Shown in pieces: positions 61,842-64,000 of a stretch of 64,000 nucleotides of DNA; position 1 is the stretch's first letter, and every line of letters begins with the position of its first letter. The notes below the pieces were generated by a model. It did no database searches and had not been told where the DNA came from. It worked only from the letters and a program-made list of their open reading frames with translations. A program made the position numbers and the translations under genes. This stretch comes from Haberlea rhodopensis. Lineage: Eukaryota > Streptophyta > Magnoliopsida > Lamiales > Gesneriaceae. Location: NCBI GenBank assembly GCA_907163345.1, contig CAJQUN010000176.1:248001-312000 (forward strand). The letters are read 5' to 3'.

Positions 61842-62165
61842 CTATTGACCACCGGTGTTGTACGACTGTCCAGATGCAGGTGCTTGATTGGCATCACCCT
61901 GTGTGCCATACGACGAGGGGTGTGTAGGATCTGACACGTTATACCCTTGTTCCTGCTGTTCATATCCTCCTCCCACGGGATTGGGATTGGGCTGACCATA
62001 GAGGGCACCTGCATGGTAGCCACCATAGCTATCTTGAGCGTAACCTTGTCCTTGACTGTAGGCAGATGCCTTATTGTAACCATAACCTGAACCATCAGTA
62101 GGAGCACCAGGACCTCCCGGAGCTTGATGCTGCTGTGGAGCTGGCTGTTGGTTGTAGTAATCATA

Positions 62166-62198
<33 letters not shown>

Positions 62199-62468
62199 TT
62201 CTTCTTGTACAGCTTGCTGATTTGGTGGAGCAGTTGTTTGGTCCCAGCCAGAGGCATATGCACCAGAAGAGGGTTGAGGGGGATAACCCGAGTTAGGTGG
62301 CTGATTCATACCATACTGGAATGATGGACCAGGATATGAGCCAGGCTGAACATAGCCGTATCCAGATTGTTGCATGGGCGGACCAGGTGGTGCCCAGTTA
62401 GTCGGAGGTCTAGCTTGGTAACCTTGCTGAGGATATCCTCCAGCCATTGATGAATTTCTAGGACGATT
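61842..62468 (-). CDS. KH-domain (FUBP/KHSRP-like) RNA-binding protein, last exon
   Basis: Acceptor TTGTGCAG precedes AATCGTCC at 62468, phase 0; the exon encodes 208 residues and stops at 61842. It is the low-complexity tail of plant KH proteins like At4g10070: NRPRNSSMAGGYPQQGYQ, PPGPPMQQSGYGYVQPGSYP, then an 11-residue glycine run encoded by a GCC-type trinucleotide repeat (about 62167-62200), and YGQPNPNPVGGGYEQQEQG. The KH domains would lie in upstream exons beyond the window. The protein likely binds RNA or single-stranded DNA in the nucleus. Identification rests on the tail only. Confidence 0.8.
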
Positions 62469-64000
62469 CTGCACAAGATTGTTGACAAATGAACCTAGGA
62501 CAACAGTTGGTAGTCTTATTTTGAAACAAGAATTGTATGACAAAAAATAGAGAAATTAGTAACACAATACAGAGCAAGGTAAAATGTGAAGAAATAGAGA
62601 TGTTGTACCGAGAGCATATAATTCTTTTAAGCACAGCACAGTTGCATCAAGACAAAGGTTAGACACCTACATACCGTACTGGTTGGGTCGTATTATTGAA
62701 TTACTCCTGCAGAAGCCCATCCTCTCCCTATTCGAAGTGAATGCGTACAAAGAAAACAACTTGAAGTGGAGACCATGCAAATAATCGCAGTCAATTTCAT
62801 GATGGGGTAAAATATTTCGACTTCCTTTGCCTATAATGTACAACAATAACTCCCCTCAACCGGACTTGGATGCATTACCAATAAGAATCAAAAACCTCCG
62901 AAGAACATGAGGATAGAGCACTCTTAATCACTCGAGTACAATCAAGGTGATAGAGATAATAAAGGAACCAACAATCGGAAGAAAATATACTGGACAAATT
63001 GCCTGCTTATGACATTCAAAATGCTTCAAAAATTAAATAAAGTCAGATAGAATCTGTGGCTTTCTTCGTACTGATAGCAATTAAGGAATGCATACTCTTT
63101 GAATTCCCTTACCAGTAGGTCCAAACAAATTTCTCCAAAATATGGGGCAATTATAATGAGGGAGGAACCATACCAGAAAATGTCAAGGATACACATACAT
63201 CAAATGGCCCGTGTTGGTGTCAAGAACTGTCCATTACCCTCTAACCCTATAGTTTCACTCAGTATATATCAATCTTTTTACATTTAAAAAATTTATTAAT
63301 ATTTACATTAAAAGAAATTTATTAATATTATTAATAGACATGTACAACTAATCTGTAGATATATCAATTACAAGACGTAAAATTAACAAGCATATCATAT
63401 GTAAGAGACCATAAACCCAAACATGGGATCTCTTAAGCATTTAATTATAGATAACTGCCATACTTGATACAGATGCATCCCAACACTATAATGAGTTTTG
63501 TATGATGATAGTTACCTCAGTGTAGAATGCACACGTAAACCTGTCACACATAAACCAGTATCCAAAATCCACTAACCATAAAGGGAACATCTTAAAATAC
63601 CAATCTCAATACTTACGACCACTATGTGACCAATCTAACAAATTAAAAGTTTAGCTACTGGAATATGTGTAGGACTAATCAAATATTTAAGAGACAAAAT
63701 ATAAAACGTTGATCTCCCCAATATGATTATAGATTGATATTCTACAGTGGGAGAAAATTGTTATATGAAGAACTTCATACATCTAAAAAAATCAAGTATA
63801 CATCCAAACCAGATATTGAAGAGATCTTCCACCCACGACAATAAAAGCAGCAAAATCTGATCTCCATCCAAGGACCATTTTGGCACACAATTGACTCCAA
63901 ATCAACCACGCCATAGAGGTAGACAGATGTGGAAAAGATATCTGCAATCCTCTACATGTACAAGCGCGCAAATGGGGAAGCCCCCCAAACATACACAGTT
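62469..64000 (-). other. Probable intron of the KH-protein gene
   Basis: No KH-domain exon is visible up to the window end. The open frame at 63792-63992 (minus) matches nothing I know. Either a long intron or intron plus unrecognised insertion. Confidence 0.5.

Noticed and set aside
63792..63992. Minus-strand open frame near the window end
   Set aside because: No KH or other domain and no convincing splice context; treated as intron.

Overview
The window is nuclear DNA from a flowering plant. It is AT-rich, host genes have GT-AG introns, and the host proteins (a PITH-domain protein, a CHX28-type cation/H+ antiporter, a glycine/glutamine-rich KH-protein tail) are plant families. The gene set fits a eudicot; I cannot name the species. 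Roughly three quarters of the window is transposon-derived and much of it is nested. All splice sites were inferred by eye from GT/AG plus reading-frame continuity.

Layout. 1-3.6 kb: right-hand part of a Mutator-like element (MULE), with a transposase C-terminus (+) facing a broken plant-mobile-domain (PMD) gene (-). 3.94-6.41 kb: intact nine-exon PITH gene (+). 6.6-12 kb: a small MITE-like insertion and a long-inverted-repeat element carrying a 2.9-kb hAT transposon. 12.3-14.15 kb: solo LTR. 14.4-18.7 kb: decayed minus-strand Ty1/copia element. 19.2-19.7 kb: two abutting MITEs. 20-21 kb: head-to-head copia RNase H fragments. 22.8-24.4 kb: serine hydroxymethyltransferase (SHMT) pseudogene (+). 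24.73-27.82 kb: intact four-exon CHX28-like gene (-).

28.0-56.6 kb is one old copia element that landed about 0.2 kb upstream of the CHX28 start codon and was then filled. An 18.4-kb MULE (28981-47395) lies in its leader and is itself split by an 8.8-kb Gypsy/chromovirus element (35360-44153). A solo LTR (48860-51124) and a hAT-type MITE (52817-53232) lie further along. Each nested insertion has a target-site duplication, and in two cases removing the insert restores the interrupted reading frame. 57.0-60.6 kb: a short non-coding LTR element with minisatellite-bearing LTRs. 61.84-62.47 kb: last exon of a KH-domain RNA-binding protein (-), whose upstream exons lie outside the window.

Most interesting is the nested MULE. 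It pairs a mudrA-like transposase with a convergent Ulp1-protease-like gene, and its introns and intergenic space (and part of the transposase coding exon) are filled with dozens of copies of one short palindrome built on an RY core (TGCATG/CATGCA). The palindrome is absent from the Gypsy element inside it and from the copia DNA around it. Second is the Gypsy element: its 2.65-kb LTRs are almost identical, so it inserted recently, yet its pol region is full of frameshifts and gag is missing. It was probably mobilised in trans.
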